Assembly (NCBI GenBank): GCA_029213305.1
Contig: JARGPA010000004.1
Coordinates: forward strand, 102,010-166,009
Length of the DNA: 64,000 nucleotides
Source: Phycisphaerales bacterium
GTDB lineage: Bacteria > Planctomycetota > Phycisphaerae > Phycisphaerales > UBA1924
Reading direction: 5' to 3'
Shown here: in pieces, positions 34,523 through 43,538 of the stretch
Layout of the letters: each line of letters opens with the position of its first letter
Numbering within the stretch: position 1 is the first letter of the stretch
Made by a program: the position numbers and the translations under genes
The notes under the pieces: model-generated
What the model saw: only the letters and a program-made list of their open reading frames with translations
Told to the model about the DNA's origin: nothing
Database searches by the model: none

Positions 34523-35272
34523 TTAACGGGCAGATTCGAATCGTCTGGAAATCTCTTCCCAGTTGATAATCCGCATGAACCCTTCAACATAATCTGCTCG
34601 TCGATTCTGGTATTTAAGATAATAAGCGTGTTCCCAAACATCAACTCCCAACAGCGGGATCGCGCCTGCAAAGAGCATGTCTTGTTGGTTTTGCATTTGT
34701 GAGATCATCAATCGATTCGACATGGGTTCATATACGAGCCAGCCCCATCCTGAGCCTTCTACTTTCGTAGCCGCGAGTTTGAACTGTTTGGTAAACTTGC
34801 CAAACGATCCAAAGTCACGATTAATGACAGCTAGTAAGTTGCCTTTAGGTTGCCCTCCTCCGCCGTCAAACTCAGATAGCATGCCCTTCCAGAACAAAGT
34901 GTGATTGATGTGACCACCCATGTGGAAACTCAACTGGCGTTGCCAGTGTTGGATAAGATCTGCGTCGCTCTCGTCCCATCTGATCGCTCTGAGCTTGTTT
35001 AGCGCGCTATTGAGTCCACGAACATACCCTGCGTGATGTTTATTGTGATGAATCCTCATAGTCTCTTCGTCAATGACTGCTTTTAGAGAATCGTAAGCGT
35101 AAGGCAGTGGGGGAAGTGTATATTTTTTATTCGCTTTATCCCATCCCAAATCGTCTTGAGTCAAGATTCTTGCAGTTGCTTTGGCGCTCGCAGGATTCGT
35201 AATCAAAGCGCTCGTAACTCCTGCAGCTGCGAGTCCTACACATGCTTTTCTTCGTGATATCAGATGGTCCAT
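34523..35272 (-). CDS. Fe/Mn superoxide dismutase with Tat-type signal
   Basis: This 249-residue enzyme dismutates superoxide. Metal ligands are in the first HHNKHHAGYV helix, GGHINHTLFW, and DVWEHAYY (Asp and His). The N-terminus MDHLISRRKACVGLAAAGVTSALITNPASA carries a twin-arginine motif (SRRKAC), a hydrophobic stretch and an AxA cleavage site, so the enzyme is probably exported folded through Tat. AAGGA precedes the ATG at 35272. Metal preference (Fe, Mn or both) cannot be settled by eye. A LURP-one-like gene ends 35 bases upstream on the same strand. Confidence 0.92.
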   Translation of the reverse strand: MDHLISRRKACVGLAAAGVTSALITNPASAKATARILTQDDLGWDKANKKYTLPPLPYAYDSLKAVIDEETMRIHHNKHHAGYVRGLNSALNKLRAIRWDESDADLIQHWQRQLSFHMGGHINHTLFWKGMLSEFDGGGGQPKGNLLAVINRDFGSFGKFTKQFKLAATKVEGSGWGWLVYEPMSNRLMISQMQNQQDMLFAGAIPLLGVDVWEHAYYLKYQNRRADYVEGFMRIINWEEISRRFESAR

Positions 35273-35306
35273 TTTTAAGTCCTTTGATTTTGAGCTTTTG
35301 AAATGT

Positions 35307-35894
35307 TTAATCTTGTCGTCCTTCAATTGCAGAGATTAGACAAGCGGCCCCTAACAAGAGTAAATCGTCAAGTTGCTCATCTTCTTCCAAAATTGATACA
35401 CCTAGACGGAAAATAATCGGATTAAAATGTTGCCGAAACTTTGAGATAGTCTTCTCAGACGTAGTGCTCTTGACAAGATAGCGTTGGGGAAAAAGTATCG
35501 ATGAGTATTCAATGTATCGTCGTGCAAGTGGAGCGATTGATCCAGTCTCTTGAATAATCGCGATTTCGTTGCTTTGTTGATCATAAATAATCCATTCATC
35601 CCTGACGAATGAAGATTTCATACCTTTTCGGCGAAGAGTTCCAATTGATGATCCGTCAGGCATTGTGACAGAGTACGAAGCTCCGAAATCGATAATGCTC
35701 TCAGTTTTGAGAGACAGGAGTTCTTCACTCATACCTTCATCTGTATAGAGCCTGATGTCCTCTTTGAGCTTAAAAGCTTTTTGCTTGCAATACCCAATCA
35801 CTGATCCATGTTCGTCATAGACATGGAAAGCTGCTCCGAATAGTTTTAAGAATTTTCTGCGAATGGTGTATTTTTCGATAGATGTGCTCATCAT
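35307..35894 (-). CDS. LURP-one-related / YxjI-like (tubby-fold) protein
   Basis: The 195-residue protein has the beta-rich pattern of the LURP-one-related family: YTIRRKFLKLFGAAFHVYDEHGSVIGYCKQKAFKLKEDIRLY split over residues 9-52, then strands IIDFGASYSVTMPDGSSIGTLRRKG and WIIYDQQSNEIAIIQE. These share the tubby/scramblase-like fold; biochemical function is unknown. The C-terminus is helical and acidic. There is no signal peptide. Two adjacent ATGs (35894, 35891) follow AGGA. It sits between tsf, beyond a terminator, and the SOD gene. Confidence 0.7.
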   Translation of the reverse strand: MMSTSIEKYTIRRKFLKLFGAAFHVYDEHGSVIGYCKQKAFKLKEDIRLYTDEGMSEELLSLKTESIIDFGASYSVTMPDGSSIGTLRRKGMKSSFVRDEWIIYDQQSNEIAIIQETGSIAPLARRYIEYSSILFPQRYLVKSTTSEKTISKFRQHFNPIIFRLGVSILEEDEQLDDLLLLGAACLISAIEGRQD

Positions 35895-35924
35895 GATTTC
35901 CTAAGTATGAATATTTGAGAGTGT

Positions 35925-35955
35925 ATCAAAAAAGAACCCGCATGTGCGGGTTCTT
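35925..35955 (-). terminator. intrinsic terminator of rpsB-tsf
   Basis: AAGAACCCGCA (35932-35942) pairs with TGCGGGTTCTT (35945-35955); on the minus strand it is followed by TTTTGATAC. Eleven-base-pair stem, so strong. Confidence 0.85.
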
Positions 35956-35988
35956 AGTGGAATTGACTTTGTGAATTCGGAGAGTTGC

Positions 35989-36810
35989 TTAATCGTCTGA
36001 TTCGCCGACTGCCCAGCGGCGGAAGCTCGACACTTGTGCTGAACCGACGAGATCGCTAATCTTCTTGGAAGGTTCCATTACGAACGGTTGTTCTAGGAGT
36101 GCAACCTCAGAGAAGAACTTCTTCATTCCGCCTTCAACCATCTTCTCTGCAATTTGCTCAGGCTTTCCTGATTCCATTGCTTGTTCGATTCTGAACTTGC
36201 GTTCTTTCTCGACGAGTTCAGATGGGATATCTTCAGATGTGAGTCCAAGTGGACGAGGCATTGCAGCTGTGATATGCATTGCAAGTTGTTTAAGGACATC
36301 GTCACCGATTTCGCCTTCAACCTGGATGAGTGATCCGGTTTTGCCGTCATGGTGAACATAGGTGCCGTATGTTGTCTTGCCCGCTTCGCCGCTGAGTTTC
36401 TCGATCTTGTCGATTGAGATGTTCTCACCAGTTGTGATTCGAAGTTCATCGATCGCCGCGTTCATTTCTTCAGTTGGTGAAATACTACCTGCATCTGACT
36501 TGAGCGCGATCTGAGCGATGTTTTTTACAGCGTTAATGAAAGTTTCGTTTTTTGCTGTGAAGTCGGTCTCAGCTTTGATTTTTACAAGAACAGCTGAAGA
36601 ACCATCATCTGAAACCGCGATTTCTACTCGGCCTTCGCCTGCAACACGATCTGACTTTGCTTCCATTTTGCCTTTGAGCTTCTTGCGAAGCAGGATTTCA
36701 GCTTTGTCAACATCGCCGTCTGCTTCGATGAGTGCTTTTTTACACTCCATCATTGCGAGGCTGGTTTTGTTACGAAGACTCATCACATCTTTTGCACTGA
36801 TATTCGACAT
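35989..36810 (-). CDS. tsf: translation elongation factor Ts
   Basis: This 273-residue nucleotide-exchange factor for EF-Tu has the N-terminal UBA-like domain (VMSLRNKTSLAMMECKKALIEADGDVDKAEILLRKK in segments from residue 8) with the conserved TDFTAKNETF and the dimerisation region (QVEGEIGD, MHITAAMPRPL). Length is typical. GGAG precedes the ATG. It is the second gene of the conserved rpsB-tsf operon, 130 bases downstream of rpsB, and ends at a strong terminator. Confidence 0.97.
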   Translation of the reverse strand: MSNISAKDVMSLRNKTSLAMMECKKALIEADGDVDKAEILLRKKLKGKMEAKSDRVAGEGRVEIAVSDDGSSAVLVKIKAETDFTAKNETFINAVKNIAQIALKSDAGSISPTEEMNAAIDELRITTGENISIDKIEKLSGEAGKTTYGTYVHHDGKTGSLIQVEGEIGDDVLKQLAMHITAAMPRPLGLTSEDIPSELVEKERKFRIEQAMESGKPEQIAEKMVEGGMKKFFSEVALLEQPFVMEPSKKISDLVGSAQVSSFRRWAVGESDD

Positions 36811-36940
36811 TTGTGTACTCTCCGCCCGATGTGGGCAACAGTCGACGAGATGGTGTACATCTCTTTGTTTGGTGATAACTTAGTTTGACAGCCGAGTATT
36901 GAGTAATCAATCACTCGGGATATTTCAATAGGTTACAGAT

Positions 36941-37777
36941 TCAAGACTCAGCAGGAGCTGCAGCGTTTGCAGTCGCAGGCGCTTCTGTTGAAGCATCAGC
37001 TGAACTATCGGCACGGAACTGAGCACGGCTTGATCGACGAGGAGTCGCAGAATCAGATGATGTTGACTCTTCACGACCCTTTGAGGATTCCGCACGTCCT
37101 TGCTTGCCATCTGCGATTGCTTTGCAAAGCTCGCGGACGATCACATCAATAGAACGCATTGAGTCGTCGTTACCAGGGATTGCGATATCAACCATGTCAG
37201 GATCGCCATCGGTATCGATCAAACAGATTGTTGGAATTCCGAGCTTGCGTGCTTCACGAAGTGCAGTGGTTTCACGATTAACATCGATAGCAACAACAGC
37301 ACCAGGGATCTTGTTCATTCTGCGGATGCCATCAAGGTTTCGCTTGATTTTACGCATCTCACGACGAAGTTGTGATTCCATTTTCTTTGAGTAGCTTTCA
37401 AAGTTGTCTTCTGCTTCGATTGCTTCGAGCTCTTCGAGTCTCTTGAGGCGGCTGCGAATCGTACCAAAGTTTGTGAGAGTACCACCGAGCCAGCGTTCAG
37501 TAACATAATGCATTTCGACATCGCCTACGCGTTGCTCGATCACACCCTTTGCTTGGCGCTTGGTGCCTACGAAACAGATGTCTTTACCACCTGAAACAGT
37601 CTTGGTAATAAATTTGCGAGCAAGCAACAAACCTTTAACGGTTTCTTTGATGTCGATGATGTGGATTCCATTGCGACGGCCGTAAATATACGGCGTCATT
37701 TTCGGGTTCCAGCTGCTTGAGCGCTGTCCGAAGTGGATTCCTGATTCAATGAGATCTTGTACGAGCGTATTGGCCAT
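36941..37777 (-). CDS. rpsB: 30S ribosomal protein S2
   Basis: The 278-residue protein has standard S2 features: LIESGIHFGQRSSSWNPKM, RNGIHIIDIKET, FVGTKRQAK, YVTERWLGGTLTNF, and PGAVVAIDVNRE...IGIPTICLIDTDGDPD, with a coiled-coil region in between. The C-terminal extension (SSKGREESTSSDSATPRR ... APATANAAAPAES) is low-complexity, Ser/Ala/Pro-rich and longer than usual. It binds late in 30S assembly. First gene of rpsB-tsf. Confidence 0.97.
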   Translation of the reverse strand: MANTLVQDLIESGIHFGQRSSSWNPKMTPYIYGRRNGIHIIDIKETVKGLLLARKFITKTVSGGKDICFVGTKRQAKGVIEQRVGDVEMHYVTERWLGGTLTNFGTIRSRLKRLEELEAIEAEDNFESYSKKMESQLRREMRKIKRNLDGIRRMNKIPGAVVAIDVNRETTALREARKLGIPTICLIDTDGDPDMVDIAIPGNDDSMRSIDVIVRELCKAIADGKQGRAESSKGREESTSSDSATPRRSSRAQFRADSSADASTEAPATANAAAPAES

Positions 37778-38148
37778 GATACTTATCCGTTCCTTGTCAG
37801 CGGCACCGGCAGCATAATCGGAAACTGCTCGAGGGCGCTTTGGTTACGAATCCAGATCAACGACAAAGATGTCGTTAACCTTACTATTGTAAAAAATGTC
37901 CCAAACAGGGATTGCTCAGATCCGATTTCTCTGAACATCTAAGTATAGATACCAAAATCGGGCAAACAAGCCTGATATCGGTGAAGTTTATGTACAGTCC
38001 CAAATAAAAGACGAATGGGTACATTTGTTCAGATTCGATCATCGTTTGCAAATTCGTTATTCAAGATTGAGTTGGTACTCCAATTGGCCGATCGCATGGG
38101 TGGATAACCCCTACAAAGTCAATATTGACTACATCTGGAGAAATGAAA
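37778..38148. other. 371-bp divergent intergenic region
   Basis: This gap separates rpsB (minus) from the PilZ gene (plus) and must hold both promoters and the rpsB leader. I see no ORF with coding character, no tRNA and no strong terminator. A TACAAT near 37885-37895 on the minus strand is a possible -10 element without a convincing -35. Confidence 0.4.
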
Positions 38149-38583
38149 ATGTCCAACAGCGGGCTCATAGTGCGACGATCAGAGCGATTTGAGATATCGA
38201 TCCCAGGCAAGGTGCGCGTGGCGATGGCTCATGTTGATCAGGTGCAGTTCGCCAAAGGCGTTGGAGACGACAATCGCTGGATCAAGATCGACATTGTCGA
38301 CTTTGGTGAAGGTGGTGTTGGGTTTGTTTCAGAATCATTCTTTGCACGTGGACTCAATCTGGAAATTGAAATTCCTGAGATTGGAGACCCAAATGGCGAA
38401 GCCATGATCCAGTGTGAGATGAGCGTCAAACGAGTTCAAATGACTGATCGAAATCCAACATACCTGATTGGTTGCGCTTTTTCAGAGTTGAATGAAGAGA
38501 GTCGAAAAGCTGTCGAATCGATGATTCAGCAGCTACTGAATATGAGCGATCAAGATGAAAGCGAGGGCAGTCACAATGCTTGA
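38149..38583 (+). CDS. PilZ-domain protein, first gene of the secretion/pilus operon
   Basis: The 144-residue protein consists of one PilZ domain. The c-di-GMP-binding RxxxR is present (RRSER, residues 9-13), but the second motif D/NxSxxG reads DFGEGG (51-56), with Gly in place of Ser, so ligand binding is uncertain. PilZ proteins link c-di-GMP to pilus or secretion function. The ATG at 38149 has GGAG nine bases upstream; earlier ATG 38143 and TTG 38125 are less well placed. It overlaps the ATPase gene by eight bases, so the two are co-translated. Confidence 0.85.
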   Translation: MSNSGLIVRRSERFEISIPGKVRVAMAHVDQVQFAKGVGDDNRWIKIDIVDFGEGGVGFVSESFFARGLNLEIEIPEIGDPNGEAMIQCEMSVKRVQMTDRNPTYLIGCAFSELNEESRKAVESMIQQLLNMSDQDESEGSHNA

Positions 38584-40273
38584 TTCTTCTGAGTTTATCA
38601 TCCAGGCATTAATCGAAGCAGAGAAGTTAACTCAAGTTGACGCAGAGAAGCTTCGTGCAGTAACCCAAGAGCAAGAGATGGACTTCGACGAAGCAGTCAT
38701 CCGATCGAGCTATGTCTCGACAACAGATGTTGCAGTTGTGAAAGCATCAATTTGTGAATATCCATTTACGGATTTAACCAAGTTTGATATCGATATTCGT
38801 CAATCGCGATGTATGCCAAAATCAGTTTCTGAACGATTGCGAGCTTTCCCACTCTTTATCCTTGGTGATATTGCGACTGTAGGAATGGAAGATCCACTCG
38901 ATCTCCAAGCAATTGATGAGTTGCGCCAGATACTCAAAAAGCAAATTGATCCTGTTGTTTGTGATGCAATGCAGTTGCGAATGCTGATTACGCGTTCATA
39001 TACACTCGATTCAGGATCTTCTCAGGTAGTTGAAGGCGTGGAAGATATAGATGTTGATATTGCAGAGCAACCAGTGGTGGCTGCAGTTAATCAGATTCTA
39101 TTCTCTGCAGCAGAGATGGGATCGAGTGATATTCATATTAACCCAGATGAAAAAACTCTACTACTCAGATATCGAGTCGATGGCGTGTTGCAATCTCATC
39201 GCGGTCCTGAGCTGTCTATGCATGAGGGGTTGATTCAACGATTGAAAGTTATGGCGCATCTGGATGTGACACAGACTCGTCGGCCTCAAGATGGAAAATT
39301 TCGTTTCAAACACAACGGTGTTGCAATCGATGTTCGTTTAAGCATCATACCAACAATCCATGGAGAGAATGCAGTATTGCGATTGCTCTCAACTGCAAGT
39401 GCGATCGGGCAGATCAAAGACTTGGGTATGCCTTTGGATGTGTCTGATGCATTTGGACAAATGATCGCGAAACCTCACGGGATTATTCTTGTAACTGGAC
39501 CTACAGGATCTGGTAAAACAACAACCCTGTATACAGCGCTGAATGAGATCAATACTCCTGATAGAAACATTATGACGATTGAAGATCCGGTGGAAATTCG
39601 ATTACCATTGATTCGACAAGTCCAAGCGAATGCAGAGATTGGTTTAACTTTTGCTAGTGCATTGCGATCGATGCTGCGTCAAGATCCGGATGTGATTCTC
39701 TTGGGAGAAATTCGAGATCCTGAAACTGCAAAGATTGCAGTTCAATCAGCTTTGACTGGGCATTTGGTCTTTTCAACTCTTCATACGAACGAAGCAATCG
39801 GTGCGATTCCTAGATTGCTTGAGTTTGGTGTTCCAGCATTCGCAATCAACAACGCATTGCTCGGAGTGATGGCACAGCGGCTTGTGCGTCGAGTTTGTTG
39901 TGAATGTTGTGTTGAAGAAACTCCTTCTGATGATGCACTCGCAGAGCTCGGAATTAAGCTCGGGAAGCATGATTCCTTTATGAAGGGGCAAGGCTGCGCT
40001 AAATGTATGAGTTTGGGATACAAGGGACGTATTGGTGTCTATGAGCTGCTTTGTGCAACTAAAGATGTTCGGAACCTGATTGAACAGAATGCTTCTGCAA
40101 ACGAGATATATGAAGTTGCACGATCACAGGGTATGCGATTAATGCTTGAAGATGGAATCGAAAAAGCAAGGCTTGGACTTACAAGCATCGATGAAGTAAG
40201 AAAACTACACGCAACCATTGATATTAAAATTTCATCAGACCCTGATGGAGCATCGTACAAGCTGAGTGCTTGA
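38576..40273 (+). CDS. gspE: type II secretion / type IV pilus assembly ATPase (GspE/PilB)
   Basis: The 565-residue hexameric ATPase powers pseudopilus or pilus polymerisation. It has a GspE-N/MshEN-like N-terminus (MLDSSEFIIQALIEAEKLT...), Walker A GPTGSGKT (residues 308-315), the Asp box (TIEDPVE), Walker B ILLGEIRDPETA, the His box (TGHLVFSTLHTNEA) and a C-terminal zinc tetracysteine (CCECC and CAKC). The ATG at 38576 has GAGGG upstream. Presence of the tetracysteine and the gene order favour an assembly rather than a retraction ATPase. Confidence 0.94.
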   Translation: MLDSSEFIIQALIEAEKLTQVDAEKLRAVTQEQEMDFDEAVIRSSYVSTTDVAVVKASICEYPFTDLTKFDIDIRQSRCMPKSVSERLRAFPLFILGDIATVGMEDPLDLQAIDELRQILKKQIDPVVCDAMQLRMLITRSYTLDSGSSQVVEGVEDIDVDIAEQPVVAAVNQILFSAAEMGSSDIHINPDEKTLLLRYRVDGVLQSHRGPELSMHEGLIQRLKVMAHLDVTQTRRPQDGKFRFKHNGVAIDVRLSIIPTIHGENAVLRLLSTASAIGQIKDLGMPLDVSDAFGQMIAKPHGIILVTGPTGSGKTTTLYTALNEINTPDRNIMTIEDPVEIRLPLIRQVQANAEIGLTFASALRSMLRQDPDVILLGEIRDPETAKIAVQSALTGHLVFSTLHTNEAIGAIPRLLEFGVPAFAINNALLGVMAQRLVRRVCCECCVEETPSDDALAELGIKLGKHDSFMKGQGCAKCMSLGYKGRIGVYELLCATKDVRNLIEQNASANEIYEVARSQGMRLMLEDGIEKARLGLTSIDEVRKLHATIDIKISSDPDGASYKLSA

Positions 40274-40289
40274 TTGAGAAGGATTGATT

Positions 40290-41492
40290 ATGTCGAAAAC
40301 TTTCAAATATCGAGCAATCAATGATTCGGGCGCACGAAAATCTGGAAAGATTGATGCAGTTTCTGAGCAATCTGCGATCAACTTGCTGACAGAGCAAGGG
40401 CTCGTCCCGCTCTCTTTAAAAGAGTCGAGCGCAAGTATTTTTAGTGCACGCAAGGGTAAAGTGACAAAGCAAGAAGTTGCAACCCTCACGCGAGAAATGA
40501 ATGTGCTCGTTGAAGCAAGCATTCCGATTGCTCGTGGTTTAATGTCGATTGGTGAACACGAAAAGAATCCTGTTCTCCGAGATATGGTTATTGATATCGC
40601 ATCCATGATTGAGTCAGGCGAAAAGATCACGGTTGCTTTTTCAAAGTATGAGAATGTGTTTGGGGATGTCTATATTGAGACTCTCCGTTCTGCAGAAAAG
40701 ACTGGGAAAATTGGACCTGTTACTTCACATCTCGCAGATATGCTTGAGCGGAATATTGAGACAGGTCAACAGATCAAACGAGCATTGTCATATCCAATCA
40801 TCGTTATCTGTTTTGTGACTTTGGCAATGGGTGTGATCGTTATCTTCGTTGTTCCAAAGTTTGCAGTCATCTTCGAAGCAAACGGTGTTGAATTGCCTAT
40901 CACAACACGGGTTATCCGTTCGATGGGTGCATCTCTCACACAGTACTGGTGGATGTATTTTGGGCTTGCAGTTGCCGCTGCGATCGCACTCAGAAAATCC
41001 TGGAAGAACCCAGTAGGCCGATTCCGGATTGAGATATTTCTCCATAAGTTGCCATATATAGGCTCGATGTTTACTGCTGTTACTACTGCTCGATTTAGTC
41101 GAGTAATGGGAATTGGTCTTGAATCGGGTATTGAAGTCATCGAAGCAATTGAAATTGCAGGCAGCTCTACCGGGCGCCCAGTATTCCAAGATGAATGTGT
41201 CCGGATGTGTGATCGGATGCGAACCGGAGAAGCACTACCTGATGTCATCAATAGTGCTACGGGTTTGCCTAACTTTGCTCGAAGATTGTTCGGATCAGGT
41301 AAAGATGCAACAGAGTTGGCCAGGGCGGGCAAAATTATTGCTCGACATTATGATCGCCAATCTGATCATCTTGCAAAGAACATCAACACCATTATCGAAC
41401 CGATGATCACAATCGCGATGGCCGGCGTTGTTTTACTCGTCGCTCTGTCCGTGTTTCTACCAATGTGGCAGATGATTAGCATCAACAAATAA
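40290..41492 (+). CDS. gspF: inner-membrane platform protein GspF/PilC
   Basis: The 400-residue protein has two GspF domains (residues ~65-190 and ~265-390), each ending in membrane helices (ALSYPIIVICFVTLAMGVIVIFVVPKF; NTIIEPMITIAMAGVVLLVALSVFLPMW). The N-terminal FKYRAINDSGARKSGKIDA is typical. It anchors the ATPase and pseudopilus assembly in the inner membrane. AAGGA precedes the ATG at 40290, 16 bases after gspE. Large antisense frames over this gene are shadows. Confidence 0.94.
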   Translation: MSKTFKYRAINDSGARKSGKIDAVSEQSAINLLTEQGLVPLSLKESSASIFSARKGKVTKQEVATLTREMNVLVEASIPIARGLMSIGEHEKNPVLRDMVIDIASMIESGEKITVAFSKYENVFGDVYIETLRSAEKTGKIGPVTSHLADMLERNIETGQQIKRALSYPIIVICFVTLAMGVIVIFVVPKFAVIFEANGVELPITTRVIRSMGASLTQYWWMYFGLAVAAAIALRKSWKNPVGRFRIEIFLHKLPYIGSMFTAVTTARFSRVMGIGLESGIEVIEAIEIAGSSTGRPVFQDECVRMCDRMRTGEALPDVINSATGLPNFARRLFGSGKDATELARAGKIIARHYDRQSDHLAKNINTIIEPMITIAMAGVVLLVALSVFLPMWQMISINK

Positions 41493-41503
41493 CTAGGAAA
41501 CCT

Positions 41504-41974
41504 ATGAAAAATACAACAAATAACGCATTCACTCTCATTGAAGTTCTCATCGTCGTTGTCATTCTGGGAATTCTCTCAGCTGTAGCAATTCCTAAGTTCG
41601 CGACAGCAAGTGAGGACGCAAAATCATCTGCGGTACAGAGTGTTGTTGCTGGAGTTCGTTCATCAATTGCAACTTACAGAACAAGTGCAGTTATCCAGGG
41701 AAACTCTCCATATCCAACACTATCACAGCTAGGAGATGGGTCAGTGCTTAAATTTGATCTTCCCACAAACCCGTATTCAGGTGTGGGAAGCGTCCAGGCA
41801 GTCAATCAGACTCAAGCATTAGCAAGATCAGTTGTGAATCCAACAACAGCTGGTTGGAATTACTATGTGAATAATGCATCTACACCACCAGTTGCAATTT
41901 TCTATTCAAATAACAGCGACACGACCAGTGTATCAAATGGTAGTGGTGGAACAAAAACCGCAAACGAACTGTGA
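41504..41974 (+). CDS. gspG: major pseudopilin GspG-like
   Basis: The 156-residue class III prepilin has a short leader MKNTTNNA, the cleavage motif A/FTLIEVLIVVVILGILSAVAIP and the conserved Glu5. Residue -1 is Ala instead of the near-universal Gly. The mature domain is small and Ser/Thr/Asn-rich, ending in a flexible GSGGTKTANEL. It follows gspF by 11 bases and overlaps the next pseudopilin gene, as expected for the major pseudopilin in T2SS operons. Confidence 0.88.
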   Translation: MKNTTNNAFTLIEVLIVVVILGILSAVAIPKFATASEDAKSSAVQSVVAGVRSSIATYRTSAVIQGNSPYPTLSQLGDGSVLKFDLPTNPYSGVGSVQAVNQTQALARSVVNPTTAGWNYYVNNASTPPVAIFYSNNSDTTSVSNGSGGTKTANEL

Positions 41975-42522
41975 TGATCCAAAAAGATTACAAATCTAAG
42001 CTTCGATTCAAGCAGAGTGGTTTCACTCTGCTTGAACTCATGATCGTTGTTGTGATCATGGGGATCATCTCTGTTTCGGTATTACCCGCAATGAGTAATA
42101 TCACTACGATGAGAGAAGGCGCTGCGAGAGATGATCTTGTGCGGATGATTGAAGTTGCTAAAGGCCGTTCAGTTGCATCAGGAATGCCATATGGGCTTGA
42201 AGTGAACTTGTCCACTCATGTTGTTCGATTGGTACAGATCAATAGCTTAGGTGAAACTGAAATTACATATGATCCATTGACTAATGGTGAACGTTCAGTT
42301 GATTTGCCAACTGTCTATCCAGGAGTCACGATTCTGTCCATGATTAACGGTGACGGCGATAGTGGATCAGGAACAATTTGGTTCGATTACGAGGCTACAC
42401 CTCATACTCGAAGTGAGTCTGGTTCTTTCGCTTCACTCAACACAGAAACAGCAACGATCACACTCAGCTCTAGAGAACAAATTATAGTGTACCCATACTC
42501 TGGTGCGATGGAGGTACAGTGA
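41974..42522 (+). CDS. minor pseudopilin GspH-like
   Basis: The 182-residue prepilin has a leader of about 15 residues, the standard cleavage site G/FTLLELMIVVVIMGIISVSVLP and Glu5. The following EGAARDDLVRMIEVAKGRSVASGMPYG pattern is GspH/FimT-like. The ATG at 41974 overlaps the TGA of gspG; a GTG at 41971 is also in frame. It forms part of the pseudopilus tip complex by family analogy. Confidence 0.85.
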   Translation: MIQKDYKSKLRFKQSGFTLLELMIVVVIMGIISVSVLPAMSNITTMREGAARDDLVRMIEVAKGRSVASGMPYGLEVNLSTHVVRLVQINSLGETEITYDPLTNGERSVDLPTVYPGVTILSMINGDGDSGSGTIWFDYEATPHTRSESGSFASLNTETATITLSSREQIIVYPYSGAMEVQ

Positions 42523-43022
42523 TGTCTAGATCATCAAGTGCTAAAATTTGCCATAGAGTTGTGCAAGGATTCACACTTATTGAAGTAGTGATTGCTGTCG
42601 TGGTTCTTGCGATTGCAGTACCTCCAACACTTAACTTGATGGACTCAGCATCTGCTGGCCGAGTGGATGCAGTAAATACAACACGCGCAACGTATCTAAC
42701 AACAGTTGTTCTCGAAACGATTATTGCAGATATGACTAGCACAGATCCTTCATTGGGATTTGAAGCACTTAGTGATTCCAATGCATATCTGAATACCGTA
42801 TCAACAGGTCTCTTTGAGCGATTGTCAACTTTGACAGAACCGTATACAAGTGTGGGGTTGAAGTACTCAGTCACTATTGGAGCACTTGTCGCTTCCGATG
42901 GATTGGTGTCAGAGACTGAAAGTGAAAATGTATTCCGTACGGTAACTGTGAATGTTGGATTCACTTCAGCATCAACTACTTCCTATCAAATGCCTACTTC
43001 AATAATGCTCTCGGAGATGTGA
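42522..43022 (+). CDS. minor pseudopilin GspI-like
   Basis: The 166-residue prepilin has cleavage site G/FTLIEVVIAVVVLAIAVPPTLNL after a leader of 16 residues. The TTVVLETIIADM segment resembles GspI/PilV-type minor pilins. GAGG lies seven bases before the ATG. It is coupled to gspH and gspJ by overlapping stop/start codons. Assignment to I rather than another minor pseudopilin rests on order and is tentative. Confidence 0.8.
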   Translation: MSRSSSAKICHRVVQGFTLIEVVIAVVVLAIAVPPTLNLMDSASAGRVDAVNTTRATYLTTVVLETIIADMTSTDPSLGFEALSDSNAYLNTVSTGLFERLSTLTEPYTSVGLKYSVTIGALVASDGLVSETESENVFRTVTVNVGFTSASTTSYQMPTSIMLSEM

Positions 43023-43531
43023 TGAAAAGGTATAAATCACATCCTGCGCATGCTTTTACAATCCTCGAGCTTCTCGCCGCGATTGTTGTAATGTCTGTTA
43101 TCAGTGTAACGCTCATGCCTGTGATGAGTGCAGCGTCTGAATCTTATACAGTTTCACGTCAAGTTCGTAGTTCAACAGAGCGTGCAGGGTTTGCAATCGA
43201 TCGCATACTCAGAGTTATCCGGGAAGCTCCAATAGGTACAGACAACTCTGGTGTTGGAATAACCAGTGCGACAAGTTCCTCAGTTGAGTTTTCTGATGGA
43301 TCAGGATTACAACTGACAGGAACAACGCTTGAGATGCTCGTGCCTGGAAGTTCACCAGTTCCACTATGCTTTGATGTGGAATTGTTTGAAATCCAATACT
43401 TTGCAGATGATGGAGTTACAAGTAGCTCACTAACGCCATCAACCACTCATCGATTCGGAATTAAATTAACAACGGATAATGTGACTATGTCCGCAGTTGT
43501 TTTCCCTCGTGTATGGATTGGACAGGAGTAG
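43022..43531 (+). CDS. minor pseudopilin GspJ-like
   Basis: The 169-residue prepilin has a leader ending in AHA, cleavage site A/FTILELLAAIVVMSVISVTLMP, Glu5, and STERAGFAIDRILRVIREAP as in GspJ (which carries a similar long helix). Residue -1 is Ala, as in the GspG-like protein, while H and I have Gly. The ATG at 43022 overlaps the gspI stop. Confidence 0.8.
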   Translation: MKRYKSHPAHAFTILELLAAIVVMSVISVTLMPVMSAASESYTVSRQVRSSTERAGFAIDRILRVIREAPIGTDNSGVGITSATSSSVEFSDGSGLQLTGTTLEMLVPGSSPVPLCFDVELFEIQYFADDGVTSSSLTPSTTHRFGIKLTTDNVTMSAVVFPRVWIGQE

Positions 43532-43538
43532 GTTGAAC

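Noticed and set aside
37985..38110. Small RNA or attenuator between rpsB and the PilZ gene
   Set aside because: No terminator-like hairpin or promoter pair could be supported.
40766..41332. 188-residue antisense frame over gspF
   Set aside because: Shadow of a strongly conserved gene; composition follows the codon bias of gspF and no start signal is seen.
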